A stretch of 35,290 bases of DNA from a virus. The notes under the pieces are model-generated. The model saw nothing but the letters and a program-made list of their open reading frames with translations, searched no databases and was not told the DNA's origin. Made by a program: the position numbers and the translations under genes. Location of the stretch: the IMG/VR virus record IMGVR_UViG_3300037247_000376, positions 1-35,290 of that record; one strand, written 5' to 3'. Below are positions 6,925 to 15,298 of the stretch, piece after piece. The stretch's first letter is position 1; each line of letters begins with the position of its first letter.

Positions 6925-8517
6925 CTACGAAGGCGTCTTGCCGATACGGAAGGCCTCGGGGATGGCGACGGCGCCCGAGTATCGCTTGAAGGCCACGTAG
7001 CCGACCTGGTTCTGCGGCGCGTACAGCTCCCGGAGGACCTCGACGGCGAAGGCCGCCCGCTCGAAGATCCAGAAGGCGCTAAGGTCGCCGAGAATGAACG
7101 GCAGGTTATCGTTGCCGGGCGCGTCCAGGAAGTCGCTAACCATGTAAGGCCGGCCCTCGATCGTGGGCGGCGCCGCCGTGGCGAGGCCGCCAGGGAAGCC
7201 GGGCTCCCATAGGTAGCGGTTCTGACTGTCCTTCAACTTCCTGATTTCCTTGAGCGCCCCGAGGCTCAGGATCACCGACGAGGCCGCGAGGTACTGGACC
7301 GCCAGGGCGTAGAAAATATCCTTGAGCGCGTCGGCGGTGATCGCCCCGGACGCTCCGATATTGACGACCGCAACGTCGGCGTCGTTGACGATCCCGGTCG
7401 GACGGTTGAGCCCGTCGCCCGTCAGGAAGCGATCGTCCATCCCGAGCTCAGACGCCTTCGCGTACTCGCCCGTCAGGAAGCCGGTCACGTCGAAGGCGGC
7501 GTCGGCGATCAGGTTGCGCGACAGCTTCGTGAATAGCTTGAGCTGGTGGATATTGATGCCGAGCTGCTCGAATACCGGGTCAGTCTCGCCGACCGTCTCG
7601 CCCGGGTTCTCGGCGACGTCTGTCACGACGACCGCCGAGGAGTACATGGTCGCGTCGGTTGCGGCCGCCTTGACCCTCGGGATCAGGGCGCGATCGCCAG
7701 ATGCCGCGATGACTGTCGCGCCGCCGGTGCGGACTACCGCCGTGCCAGGCTTCCGCACGATAAGCTGCGCGATGAATTGGGTCGGCACCAGGAAGCCGCC
7801 GGCCTGGGCGTCACCCTCGGACAGGGCCTTGACCTCGGCAGCTGCCAGAATCTCCCACTCCTTCGCCGTGAGATCCGTTGTGTGAACCGCCCGCATATAG
7901 TGCTTCCACGCCTTGACGTACTCGGGCGACGTCGTGGCCTTGATCGCCGAGGCCGCCGGCCCTTCGGTCAGTTCGTCCTCGTGGTAGACGTCGACCCACT
8001 TCCCCTTGACCTCACAGCCGAGGTATCCGCCGCGGACCTCAACTGGCCCGAAGCCGGCGCGCTTGAACTCCGCCAGCTCATCGGGCGAGTGGTCGCCGTT
8101 GCCGCTGAGCGGGACGTGGCCGGTTCCCTTCTTCGCGTAGTCCTCCGCCTCCTTCGTCCGCTTGGCGACCGCGAGCGCGTCCGTGAGCTCGCCGATCTTC
8201 ACCCGGATCTCGTCGCCCCGGTCCAGCTTGGAGAGCATCGTCTTGTTTTCCTCGGCCGGCATCTCGCCCTTGCCTTCGCCCCCGTACTTCGCCCGGGCAT
8301 CCTTGACCTCCGTCAGGAGCTTGTCGTGCTCCGTCTGTAGGTCGCGGATCTCCTTTTCGACGGCTTCGTCATCGCCTCCTGCTATGGCCGGGATGACCGT
8401 TCCGTCAGCGTAGCGGTAGTATGTCACGCCCTTTCGGACAAACATATCCGCCCCGTCGTAGTGGTGAAGGCCCCGGTCCACCTGGCGAGCCTTCAGCTTG
8501 AACAGCAAGTCGTCCAC
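6925..8517 (-). CDS. Major capsid protein, HK97 fold, with N-terminal scaffold (delta) domain
   Basis: 530 residues from a GTG at 8517 with AGCAGGAGGAAAAGCAG upstream. Residues 1 to about 150 are charged and helical (VEKEIRDLQTEHDKLLTEVK, LDRGDEIRVKIGELTDALAV), as expected of the cleaved delta scaffold. The capsid domain starts near GGFLVPTQFIAQLIV and continues through LFTKLSRNLIADAAFDVTGF, DDRFLTGDGLNRPTGIV, ASSVILSLGALKEIRKLKDS, RYLWEPGFPGG and GRPYMVSDFLDAPG, all standard HK97/Phage_capsid blocks in the right order. It assembles the icosahedral shell and is processed by the protease encoded just upstream. Confidence 0.93.
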   Translation of the reverse strand: MDDLLFKLKARQVDRGLHHYDGADMFVRKGVTYYRYADGTVIPAIAGGDDEAVEKEIRDLQTEHDKLLTEVKDARAKYGGEGKGEMPAEENKTMLSKLDRGDEIRVKIGELTDALAVAKRTKEAEDYAKKGTGHVPLSGNGDHSPDELAEFKRAGFGPVEVRGGYLGCEVKGKWVDVYHEDELTEGPAASAIKATTSPEYVKAWKHYMRAVHTTDLTAKEWEILAAAEVKALSEGDAQAGGFLVPTQFIAQLIVRKPGTAVVRTGGATVIAASGDRALIPRVKAAATDATMYSSAVVVTDVAENPGETVGETDPVFEQLGINIHQLKLFTKLSRNLIADAAFDVTGFLTGEYAKASELGMDDRFLTGDGLNRPTGIVNDADVAVVNIGASGAITADALKDIFYALAVQYLAASSVILSLGALKEIRKLKDSQNRYLWEPGFPGGLATAAPPTIEGRPYMVSDFLDAPGNDNLPFILGDLSAFWIFERAAFAVEVLRELYAPQNQVGYVAFKRYSGAVAIPEAFRIGKTPS

Positions 8518-8624
8518 CCTGCTTTTCCTCCTGCTATTATTCCCGTTTTTATTCCTGCGCCCGCTCCCGAGTGAGTGGTGGCTCGCCGGCTCCGGCTCGG
8601 CTCAGGAAGTGCGGCCGCATTTCG

Positions 8625-9518
8625 TTATAGTCGAGTAGTCTCGAGCTCCTGCTCTGCTGTACGGATCCGCAGCTCGAGGTCGAGATCCTTCTTCGGGTGC
8701 CGTGCCGCCTCCTCCTCCGCCTCCGCCGCGTCGATGAGGCCCTGAAGAATCCGCATCGCGGAAGCGATACGGGTTCGCGTCGGTTTGGATAGGCCCTCCT
8801 TGCCCTTCAGCTCGCCGACCGCAACCTCGAGCGCGTCGGCCAGGACGAGGATCCCGAGGCCGTGGCGCTTCGCCGGCTCGAACTCCTTGATCGCCTCCGG
8901 CGTCAGGCCCTTCGCCGTCGTGATGAGCGCGTCGAGCGCCTTCTCCTCGTCTGTCCGCTTGTCGTCCACGTTGCCCTCCTTGTCCTTCGCGCTGGTGACG
9001 GCTGCGGCGCTGTTCGCCCCGAGGGCAACGACCGACACTTCCCACAGCCGGACCTCGCGGATCTCCCGGATATGCGTCTCCTGAGCGCCGTCGCTCCGGT
9101 CAACGCTAAACTCCGCCTTGATCGTATCGAAGCCGATCGACGAACCCTTCATAACCTCCGTCTCGTCCTTCATCAGCGCGAGCCGCTCCTTGTTGGTCGA
9201 GGAGCTCATCGCGATCTTGGCCTGGAACTTCAGCCCGCCGGTCGCGTCGGGCGCCCTGGCGAGGATCTCCGCCGGCAGCTCGTCCCGGCCGACCTCCTTC
9301 AGGCTGACCGTCCGGCCGAAGGGGATATCGAGGTTGTGCTGCCAGCCGAGGAGCTGCGGCAAACCATCGGGCGGCTCGCTGAGCGTCTTCGAGAAGGCGC
9401 CCAGGTGGATACGGTCGCCCTGGTGGTCGACGTTGCCCATGATGGCGGCGAACCCTTCAATGATCCCTTGGTCGCCCTCCTGCTTGACCTGCGTTACGAT
9501 GACGTCCTTGAACTCCAT
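8625..9518 (-). CDS. HK97-type prohead protease (peptidase U35)
   Basis: 297 residues. The ATG at 9518 overlaps the portal stop as ATGA; a 14-residue upstream extension is rejected. Family blocks: IIEGFAAIMGNVDHQGDRIH, then QLLGWQHNLDIPFGRTVSL with the presumed catalytic His, and EVMKGSSIGFDTIKAEF with the presumed catalytic Ser. REIREVRLWEVSVVALGANS follows. The last 110 residues are a charged helical tail. The protease matures capsid protein inside the prohead. The order portal, protease, capsid is the HK97 order. Confidence 0.9.
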   Translation of the reverse strand: MEFKDVIVTQVKQEGDQGIIEGFAAIMGNVDHQGDRIHLGAFSKTLSEPPDGLPQLLGWQHNLDIPFGRTVSLKEVGRDELPAEILARAPDATGGLKFQAKIAMSSSTNKERLALMKDETEVMKGSSIGFDTIKAEFSVDRSDGAQETHIREIREVRLWEVSVVALGANSAAAVTSAKDKEGNVDDKRTDEEKALDALITTAKGLTPEAIKEFEPAKRHGLGILVLADALEVAVGELKGKEGLSKPTRTRIASAMRILQGLIDAAEAEEEAARHPKKDLDLELRIRTAEQELETTRL

Positions 9519-11659
9519 CAGCTGCCCTCCTCTACGACGGGCGCGAACGCCCGCTGACAATTGGGATGCTCAAGCGGGTTGGCCTCCGCCTCCGCGAGCG
9601 TCCACGTTGAGCCGTCCGCTTCCTTGCAGGCATCGTCGAAATCGCCGTCGAATACCTCGACCTTCTCGATCCCCTCGCTGCGATACAGAGCGTTGGCGCC
9701 GCGGTTCGAGCCCCATCCCATCTCGGTTCGAGCGATCGCCATCGCACGGTTTTTGTACGTCTCCTCGACCGCCGACCTCACGCCGGCGAAGTCACCGACA
9801 CCGTTCGCCAGTTGGAAGGGCGAGAGGCCGAGCTGGGCGCCCTCTGCCAGCAACCGCTTGAGTACGTCCCGCGTCGCGTCGGTGATGTTGACGACCCGCT
9901 TCGAACTCGCCTCGGCAAGGAGCGAGCGCACTTGCGGATTGCTGACGTCGAAGGCGGCGTCGATGGCGAACTCTGCCGCGCTCGCCTCCCACGCAGCCTC
10001 GGCCGCCTCGAGGACACGAGGCCGCAGGATCTTTGCCAGCTCCCGGTCCTCGGATGAGGGCATCAGATCGTCGGCGTCGAAAGGGTACTGCTGCTTCGTC
10101 TCGACGTAGAGGCTGAGCGCTGCTGATCCCTGCCGGAGGATCCGGCCGACAACGCGGTCCGCCTGTTTGGCGAAGTAGCTGTCGAGCTCCGGGATCAGCT
10201 TACCCTCGAGGTCGCGCTTCATGGCCGCGATCCTAGCCACGTAGCGGCGTACCTTCGCGGGAGCGACGACCTTCGCTTCTGACCGGCCACCGTTCAGGCC
10301 TAGCGCAACGTACTTCCGACCGTTGATCTCTACTACCTTGGCGCCGGCCGGAACCTCCTCGACGTTGAGCGGACGGAGGAACTCGCCCTCCTGCTCCTGC
10401 GCGAGGCCTACCTTCTGCGCGAAGGTGGCATCGGTGATGGCGCCCTTCGCAAAGGCGTCGAGCCAGAACTTACGCATCTCGCCGAGGTCCTCCTGCAGCG
10501 CCGTGACCTCGCTCAGGTCCAGGCCGACCCGGACGTTCTTCCCGTAGTAGGGCCGGAGGTCCGTCGTCAGCTTGCCGGCGATCCGGCGCCATAGCGGCAG
10601 GTAGCCTTGTGTCCACTGGACTTGCTCGGCCATCTTCGCTTGAGCGAAGGTAGGATGCTTGAAGGCGACCAGGGCGAACGCAATCTGAGGATGGACCCGG
10701 AAAACCATACAGATACGAGTCTCGGGGATATCGCGCAGCTCCGGGAAACCCATCTCCCGGGAGCCAGGGAAGGCGCCGAGGCGCGTCATCGTGACCTCTG
10801 TCCCGTCCACGATCGCCACGCCGCCCACGCCGGAGGCCGCCTGCTCGCCGCCGCGGCCCACCAGGGACAGCTCACGGCTCGCTGCCGTGCGGCTCAGGCC
10901 GTACTCATCCCGCCATCGCCGCTTGAACGTGTCCGCCTGCTCCTCAGAGATCTTGCCCTTCGAGGTCGCCAGCCACGCCGGCATACCCATGTTGTCGAAA
11001 AACGCCTTCATAAAGTCGGTCGCCGCGTTGTCGACGTCGACCTGGCGGGCGAGGACCGACAACGGCGCTAGGCCGTAGAGCGGGTTTCGCGGATCCTTCG
11101 GCAGCCGTTGGTGGAGCATCCGGTCCGGCTCGATCCTGACCGCGTCCCCGGTCCCGTCGACGCGGTAGGTGTAGCCGCCGATGAGGGTATCGGGATCCGG
11201 GATGATCGACACCCAATCGGGCCGCAGATGCCACAGCGCGACCGGGTCCATCCGGCCGCTTACCTCGACGTTCTGGTAGCTGTTCCCGGCGACCATCAGA
11301 TTGACGATGAGATCCTGGATCCACTCGTACTGATCCTGCTTCGGGTTCGGCTGCTCGAGGAGGGCCTGCAGCTGCATACCCGCCCGGCGGTCGGTGCCGG
11401 CGCTGGCGTCGTCCGGGCGGATCCACTCGGCGCCGTCGCGGACCTGAGCGACGAGGCTGATCTCGTCGGCGCTTTGCGCGTTGGCGATGATACAGGAGTA
11501 GACGATCTCGTTCCGGCCGTATCCCTCCTCGGCGTAGGTGCGGAAGTTGCGAGGCGGCCCTTCCGGCTTCCCGGCTCGCCAGAGCGCCACCTGCATAATG
11601 TTGCGGTCCTTCAGGCCTCCGGGCAGGAGGCGGTTGATCGCCTTCGCTATACGGCCCAT
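9518..11659 (-). CDS. Portal protein fused to MuF-like C-terminal domain
   Basis: 713 residues using the ATG at 11659, which follows GAGCAGGTGGGGTTACTG and shares a base with the upstream stop; a GTG four codons earlier is less likely. Residues 1 to about 430 are an HK97-type portal: RTYAEEGYGRNEIVYSCII, LLEQPNPKQDQYEWIQDLIV, LMVAGNSYQNVEV, LWHLRPDWVSIIPDP, LYGLAPLSVLARQVDVDNAA, FFDNMGMPAWLATSKGKISE. After a linker, residues 530-713 form a MuF domain: RAMAIARTEMGWGSNRGANA, VEVFDGDFDDACKEADGSTW, EHPNCQRAFAPV. The portal is the DNA gate; MuF proteins are ejected or neck-associated. They are usually separate genes, so this fusion is notable but has precedents. Confidence 0.9.
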   Translation of the reverse strand: MGRIAKAINRLLPGGLKDRNIMQVALWRAGKPEGPPRNFRTYAEEGYGRNEIVYSCIIANAQSADEISLVAQVRDGAEWIRPDDASAGTDRRAGMQLQALLEQPNPKQDQYEWIQDLIVNLMVAGNSYQNVEVSGRMDPVALWHLRPDWVSIIPDPDTLIGGYTYRVDGTGDAVRIEPDRMLHQRLPKDPRNPLYGLAPLSVLARQVDVDNAATDFMKAFFDNMGMPAWLATSKGKISEEQADTFKRRWRDEYGLSRTAASRELSLVGRGGEQAASGVGGVAIVDGTEVTMTRLGAFPGSREMGFPELRDIPETRICMVFRVHPQIAFALVAFKHPTFAQAKMAEQVQWTQGYLPLWRRIAGKLTTDLRPYYGKNVRVGLDLSEVTALQEDLGEMRKFWLDAFAKGAITDATFAQKVGLAQEQEGEFLRPLNVEEVPAGAKVVEINGRKYVALGLNGGRSEAKVVAPAKVRRYVARIAAMKRDLEGKLIPELDSYFAKQADRVVGRILRQGSAALSLYVETKQQYPFDADDLMPSSEDRELAKILRPRVLEAAEAAWEASAAEFAIDAAFDVSNPQVRSLLAEASSKRVVNITDATRDVLKRLLAEGAQLGLSPFQLANGVGDFAGVRSAVEETYKNRAMAIARTEMGWGSNRGANALYRSEGIEKVEVFDGDFDDACKEADGSTWTLAEAEANPLEHPNCQRAFAPVVEEGS

Positions 11660-11925
11660 CAGTAACCCCACCTGCTCGCCCGTCTCGGCCGCCTGTTACC
11701 CTGCCCGTCGCACCAGGAGCAGTATTTGTTGAGACTCGCCTCGACGTGGCCCGGGCCCATCAGGACGCGGCAGGCGTGACAGGCCGGATGCTCGACCAGG
11801 ATCAACGTCGTCGTCTTCCTCGTCGCGCCAGGATTCGCCAGCGGCGCGGAAGCACAGAACGGGCAGGAGTCCGTCAGGATCTCCTCTCCCATCTTCCGCC
11901 GCGGCGCCAGGCCGACCCTCGTCAT
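11659..11925 (-). CDS. Zinc-ribbon protein, three CxxC pairs
   Basis: 88 residues, ATG at 11925, overlapping both neighbours. The metal-binding pattern is clear: SCPFCASAPL, EHPACHACRVLMG and KYCSWCDGQGNRRPRR. Two Cys pairs could bind one zinc, and the third pair may bind another with nearby His. The basic C-terminus suggests nucleic-acid contact. No family is assigned. It lies between terminase and portal, so packaging or late regulation is possible, but that is inference. Confidence 0.65.
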   Translation of the reverse strand: MTRVGLAPRRKMGEEILTDSCPFCASAPLANPGATRKTTTLILVEHPACHACRVLMGPGHVEASLNKYCSWCDGQGNRRPRRASRWGY

Positions 11926-12143
11926 GCCGGCGCCTTCCGTAGGTCGTGCGTCTCGTGGTACGTACAGTCAGGATTCGAGCAATCGATCGAGGTCTGACCC
12001 TCGTACTGGTCGGAGTCGACCGTACCGGCGCCCTTGCAGCCTGGGCATCGGACGACGGCGAAAGGCTCACGTCGCTCTGCGGCGCTCGGCGCCTCGAAGC
12101 GGATCCCTTGCTTGAGGATCATCAGAACCTCGGGGGTCGTCAT
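11922..12143 (-). CDS. Zinc-ribbon protein
   Basis: 73 residues, ATG at 12143 with GGAGAACGGC upstream; overlaps the next gene by 4 bases. The pattern VRCPGCKGAGTVDSDQ followed by DCSNPDCTYHETH is a four-cysteine zinc ribbon with an adjacent His. Small proteins like this are common in actinobacterial-type phages. The function is unknown. It is the first of two consecutive zinc-ribbon genes. Confidence 0.65.
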   Translation of the reverse strand: MTTPEVLMILKQGIRFEAPSAAERREPFAVVRCPGCKGAGTVDSDQYEGQTSIDCSNPDCTYHETHDLRKAPA

Positions 12144-12165
12144 GCCGTTCTCCGATTGGATACCG

Positions 12166-12444
12166 TCAGGCCCATCGGTTCTCCCGAAGGCTCAGCAAGA
12201 TACCGTCGTAATTTTCGATCCATCGGCGATGATGCTGTTCGTTGCCTGCGGTCTCGATACTGGGGTGACTAGGCTGTTTGGCGGCAAAATCGGCCCAAAC
12301 GACGTGACTCTCGCGAGCCTCGTTTGTATCGCGGATGGCCCGAATCCGATCCCTCTGCCGAACAGCAGCTTCAGAGTAGCCTATGGCAATCCTCCATAGA
12401 AACGATCGGTGTCGCCACAAGAAACGACCTATCATCGCCATCAT
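12166..12444 (-). CDS. Unknown small basic protein
   Basis: 92 residues, ATG at 12444 in an ATGA overlap with the gene before. It starts MMAMIGRFLWRHRSFLWRIA, an amphipathic basic/aromatic stretch that could associate with membranes, and continues with many Arg, Glu and His residues (RQRDRIRAIRDTNEARESHV). No recognised domain. The base composition here is lower in GC than the surroundings. Confidence 0.5.
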   Translation of the reverse strand: MMAMIGRFLWRHRSFLWRIAIGYSEAAVRQRDRIRAIRDTNEARESHVVWADFAAKQPSHPSIETAGNEQHHRRWIENYDGILLSLRENRWA

Positions 12445-12545
12445 GCCTTCCTCCTGTAGCGCCGTAGGTGCGTCCAGTGGCGCAGCTTCTGCCGGAGCCG
12501 CTTCCGCCGCTGGTGCTGGTGCGCTCCGACTCTGCCGCAGCTCAT
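12441..12545 (-). CDS. 34-residue highly basic protein
   Basis: ATG at 12545 overlaps the previous stop (ATGA), and its own TGA overlaps the next ATG. The protein is extremely basic: 13 of 34 residues are Arg or Lys and four are His, for example QRRKRLRQKLRHWTHLRRY. A longer in-frame extension to 12746 has shadow character and is rejected. The chain of exact overlaps is the main evidence that it is translated. It may bind nucleic acid; unproven. Confidence 0.45.
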   Translation of the reverse strand: MSCGRVGAHQHQRRKRLRQKLRHWTHLRRYRRKA

Positions 12546-12685
12546 CGGACCGCTCCGATCGCCAGGATGACGAAGGCCGCCACGACGCCGGTGCCGATAA
12601 CGGCGAGCATCAGCTTGTCGGCCAGGCTGCGCGACAGGACCCGGAGGATACCGTCTCGCCCGAATAGGCTCTGCTCGTCCTTCAT
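12542..12685 (-). CDS. 47-residue single-span membrane protein
   Basis: ATG at 12685, overlapping the upstream stop by 4 bases. The first half is polar and charged (MKDEQSLFGRDGILRVLSRS). The second half is one membrane span (LMLAVIGTGVVAAFVILAIG) with a short AVR tail. No family is recognised. It forms a pair with the next small membrane protein. Confidence 0.55.
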   Translation of the reverse strand: MKDEQSLFGRDGILRVLSRSLADKLMLAVIGTGVVAAFVILAIGAVR

Positions 12686-12819
12686 CGCACCAGCTCGAAT
12701 CCCTGGACCGCCAGGCCGGCCGCGACGCCAGCGGTATAGGCGCCAACGATCAGGAGGACGGCGGCGAGCACGGCGTAGACGACGAGGCTCAGGACGGCGC
12801 TCAGGTCGCTACGATCCAC
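12682..12819 (-). CDS. 45-residue single-span membrane protein
   Basis: GTG at 12819 with AGGAGG six bases upstream. The sequence is MDRSDLSAVLSLVVYAVLAA followed by VLLIVGAYTAGVAAGLAVQG and FELVR, so nearly the whole protein is hydrophobic. It overlaps the gene before it by 11 bases and the next by 4. The function is unknown; a membrane role near packaging genes is unusual. Confidence 0.55.
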   Translation of the reverse strand: MDRSDLSAVLSLVVYAVLAAVLLIVGAYTAGVAAGLAVQGFELVR

Positions 12820-12970
12820 GGCGGGCCTCCTGCCCACTCTGCGCCTCAATGGCCTCGTGAAGGCGTCGGAGCGCCTTCTGTAGATAGGCCTCGGGTGCCG
12901 TGGCGGCCTCAAACCACAGCCCCTCGTCGTCGGCCTGCTCATCGACGACCTGAGTTACCGGATCAGCCAC
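12809..12970 (-). CDS. 53-residue acidic protein overlapping TerL end
   Basis: GTG at 12970 with ACGAGGTCGTC upstream; TAG at 12809-12811. The reading frame overlaps the last 16 bases of the terminase. The protein (MADPVTQVVDEQADDEGLWF, EAATAPEAYLQKALRRLHEA, IEAQSGQEARRGS) is acidic first and helical later, with balanced composition and no shadow character. No family is recognised. Confidence 0.6.
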   Translation of the reverse strand: MADPVTQVVDEQADDEGLWFEAATAPEAYLQKALRRLHEAIEAQSGQEARRGS

Positions 12971-14239
12971 GACGACCTCGTCTCGAGGTAGGCGCCGGCC
13001 AGGGCGATGACGCTGTCCTGGACGATCGCCTTATCATCCCACTTGTACCCCCGCATTTCGCGGTCCAGCTGCGGCACGTCTCGCCATTTAACGTCCCCCT
13101 GCTCGAGGCCCTTCTTCAGGTTCTCGATCATCTCCGGCTTCGACTTCGAGCTGGTGAACCTCGTCTGACAGGGCACGGTGAGGTTCTCCGCCACGGCGAG
13201 GCCGGCGGCGTTCTCCTCGATAAATAGCCGGCCACCGTAGGACGTGTACCAGGTCGCAATGATCGCTTGCAACGCGGGGTATGGCGTCCGCTCCAATCGG
13301 CGGTAGCCGACGACCTGAACCGGGCGGTCCGTGACGTCCAGAACCACGCCGACCGCGGCGTCCTGCGTCCTGCCGATATCCCAAAAGGTGATGTAGTCGT
13401 GACCATCGATCCGGCCACGGAGCCCGACGGCTCCATTCTTCGCTCGGTCCAGCGACCAGCCGGCGAAGACGTACTCCTCCAACCCGAGGAAGGCGTCCTC
13501 CTCCGTCTCGGGGTACTCGCGGCGGGCGATCTCCTTGATCGCGTACTCGCCCATCTTCGCTTCGCGCCAGGCCTGGTCCCTGCCGGTCCGCGCGGTGTAG
13601 GGGTAGAACCGAGCGGCCAGGCGGATATCGCCGGACTTGGCGGCGCGCCATGTCTCGGCGAAGGCGCCCTCGGGACCCCGGCCGGAGGAGATCACCAGTA
13701 GGAGATCCGTCAGCGTCGGCTCGATCGCGGCGTAGAGCTCGGAGAAGCGGGCGATACGGGCGGCCTCGTCGATCAGGGCGAAGTCGCATACCTCGTCCGC
13801 CGACACGTCCTCCGTCGTCGGGTAGGCCTTGATGACCCGGACGTCTCCCTCGTCGTGCGTGAAGCGGTAGCCGGCCAGGTGGATTTCGTGATCGTTCGAT
13901 CGAACGATCGGCAGCTTCAGCTCCTCGGGTAGCCTGGCGTGGGCGAACTTGACCCGCTCGATCAGGCCGATGGCGGCGTCGTCCCGATAGGAGAACAAGT
14001 GCGAACGCGAGTAGCTCCTGAAGGTGGCGACGTGTAGAGCTCGGGCGAGTCCCGCCGTCGTGAACCCGATCTTGCGCGACTTCAGTCCGAGAACCCGGCG
14101 CTCGGCGTCGAGCGTCGCCTGAAGGTCGACGATCCCCGGCCAGGCCTGGCAGAGGAGCGGACCTGTCGCCGGCTCGTCTGGTCCAGGCAGCGTCCAGAAG
14201 CACTCCGTCTGAAAGTCGAGCGCGTGACGGCCAAACCAT
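12955..14239 (-). CDS. terL: Terminase large subunit; start codon out of frame
   Basis: DNA-packaging motor: N-terminal ATPase and C-terminal nuclease, about 427 residues. The variant Walker A is GLKSRKIGFTT (about residues 51-61), Walker B is CDFALIDEAA (Asp-Glu about 157-158), and the coupling motif is LLLVISSGRG. RNase H-like nuclease acids are in YITFWDIGRTQDAA, RLFIEENAAGLAV and VQDSVIALAG. The frame is open from 14301 but has no ATG, GTG or TTG until a TTG at 13998, which would remove the Walker A. A well-placed ATG at 14239 (AGGAGG seven bases before, directly after the TerS stop) lies one base out of frame: ATG-G-TTT-GGC-CGT. Removing one G gives MFGRHALDFQTECFWTL, a normal TerL start. 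Confidence 0.85.
13890..13909. repeat. 20-bp perfect palindrome inside TerL
   Basis: GATCGTTCGATCGAACGATC reads the same on both strands. Its 14-bp core CGTTCGATCGAACG (13893-13906) occurs again at 25875-25888 in the non-coding patch after the late operon. It codes for part of LPIVRSNDHEI, so protein constraint may explain some of it. Confidence 0.7.
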
Positions 14240-14776
14240 CTAACCGCCTCCTGCGTTGTGACCGTCGCCGGCGCGTCGGATCTTGTTGGCGAGCTCGTCG
14301 CTCACCTCCAATCTTCGCTGGTCGAAGGTAGCGTCGCCGAGCACGTAGGTATCCCCGCCGGCGGCCGGGACTAGATTCTTGAGGTCGATCCCCGACAGCG
14401 CCGCCAGGCGATCCGCGATCTCAACCATGACACGAAGGTATGCTGCCCTCGCCGTACTCGGTCTGACCGTCTGACTGACTTGGGTTGTGCCGTCCTTCGA
14501 CGTCGTCGTTATCGTCTTTACCCCCGTCTCCGGCACCTTATCGTGATCCTGCCAAGCAGTGCGGAACAGCTCCTCGTAGACCTCCATCAGCATCTTGTTG
14601 GCGCCGGCGGCCTCGGCGATGCGCTTGCGGAAGTTGGCGAGGTCATAGCGGACCTGGCGCTCCGAGATCCCGAGCGTAGAGACGATCATCGCCTGCGGCA
14701 CCTTACGCGCGGTCAGGCGGGCGACCTCAACCTCACGCGCCCGTACCGCGACATCCGGCGTCCGTGGATTCGTCAT
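14240..14776 (-). CDS. terS: Probable terminase small subunit (HTH DNA-binding)
   Basis: 178 residues, ATG at 14776, ending directly before the TerL ATG. A helix-turn-helix is visible at about residues 25-50 (VPQAMIVSTLGISERQVRYD, LANFRKRIAEAAG), followed by helices (KMLMEVYEELFRTAWQDHDK, ARAAYLRVMVEIADRLAALS) that would build the oligomeric ring. TerS proteins recognise the packaging start on viral DNA and control TerL. The identification uses the HTH, the size and the position directly before TerL; small-subunit families diverge too much for certainty. Confidence 0.75.
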   Translation of the reverse strand: MTNPRTPDVAVRAREVEVARLTARKVPQAMIVSTLGISERQVRYDLANFRKRIAEAAGANKMLMEVYEELFRTAWQDHDKVPETGVKTITTTSKDGTTQVSQTVRPSTARAAYLRVMVEIADRLAALSGIDLKNLVPAAGGDTYVLGDATFDQRRLEVSDELANKIRRAGDGHNAGGG

Positions 14777-14858
14777 CAGGCAACCAGCCCTGCCGCAGGC
14801 AACGCGAAAGGCCGCCCCTGCGGACGGCCCTCGCCTATATTCGATTCTGCGGCGCTGA

Positions 14859-15263
14859 CTAGGCTGTGACGGCCTCCCGCTCGATCTCCTCGGCGCCCGG
14901 CGTGTGACCCTGCGGGCAGGTCGCTGGCAACGAACCGGCCTTCACCTTGAACGCGGCTGCGCAGCCATTGCACCAGGCCCGGCCTCCCGGGATGCGCCTG
15001 AAGCCTTCCGGCTCCGCCTCCGCCTTCGCCGGCGCCGGCTCCGCGGCCTTGCTGCCCTTGACCGACCAGAAGCGCCAGCCGTTGCAGGCGGCACCCGTCA
15101 CGGCCGACCCGGCCGCCGACAGGCTTTTGTGAAATCCTCCGTGGGCGGGGACATGGTAACGGATCCCCTCCTCGCGCTGGACGACGGTGCAGGCGTACTC
15201 CTGGCCCTTGTAGCGGGCGACCAGCTTCGTGCCGCGCGTCAGGTTGCGGTTGTCGATCGTCAC
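14859..15263 (-). CDS. RAMA-like domain plus zinc ribbon protein
   Basis: 134 residues from the GTG at 15263 (AAGGAGGAGTACC upstream). Residues 1 to about 65 match the RAMA/DUF4357-like pattern found beside or fused to DNA methyltransferases and restriction enzymes: GTKLVARYKGQEYACTVV, then SLSAAGSAVTGAACNGWRFW. The C-terminal part is a zinc ribbon: RAWCNGCAAAFKVKAG and ATCPQGHTPGAEE. A proline/alanine linker (EPAPAKAEAEPEG) joins them. RAMA domains are proposed to sense modified DNA. The gene is first in the packaging operon, and a ParB-domain methyltransferase is encoded 420 bases away. The role is inferred. Confidence 0.7.
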   Translation of the reverse strand: MTIDNRNLTRGTKLVARYKGQEYACTVVQREEGIRYHVPAHGGFHKSLSAAGSAVTGAACNGWRFWSVKGSKAAEPAPAKAEAEPEGFRRIPGGRAWCNGCAAAFKVKAGSLPATCPQGHTPGAEEIEREAVTA

Positions 15264-15298
15264 GGTACTCCTCCTTGATACGAGCCTTTGGAGCACCA

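Noticed and set aside
13088-14239. 383-residue minus-strand frame starting at the ATG next to TerS
   Set aside because: The composition is shadow-like (Arg/Gly/Pro), and the motifs of TerL lie in the adjacent frame. Only its ATG and ribosome-binding site are of interest.
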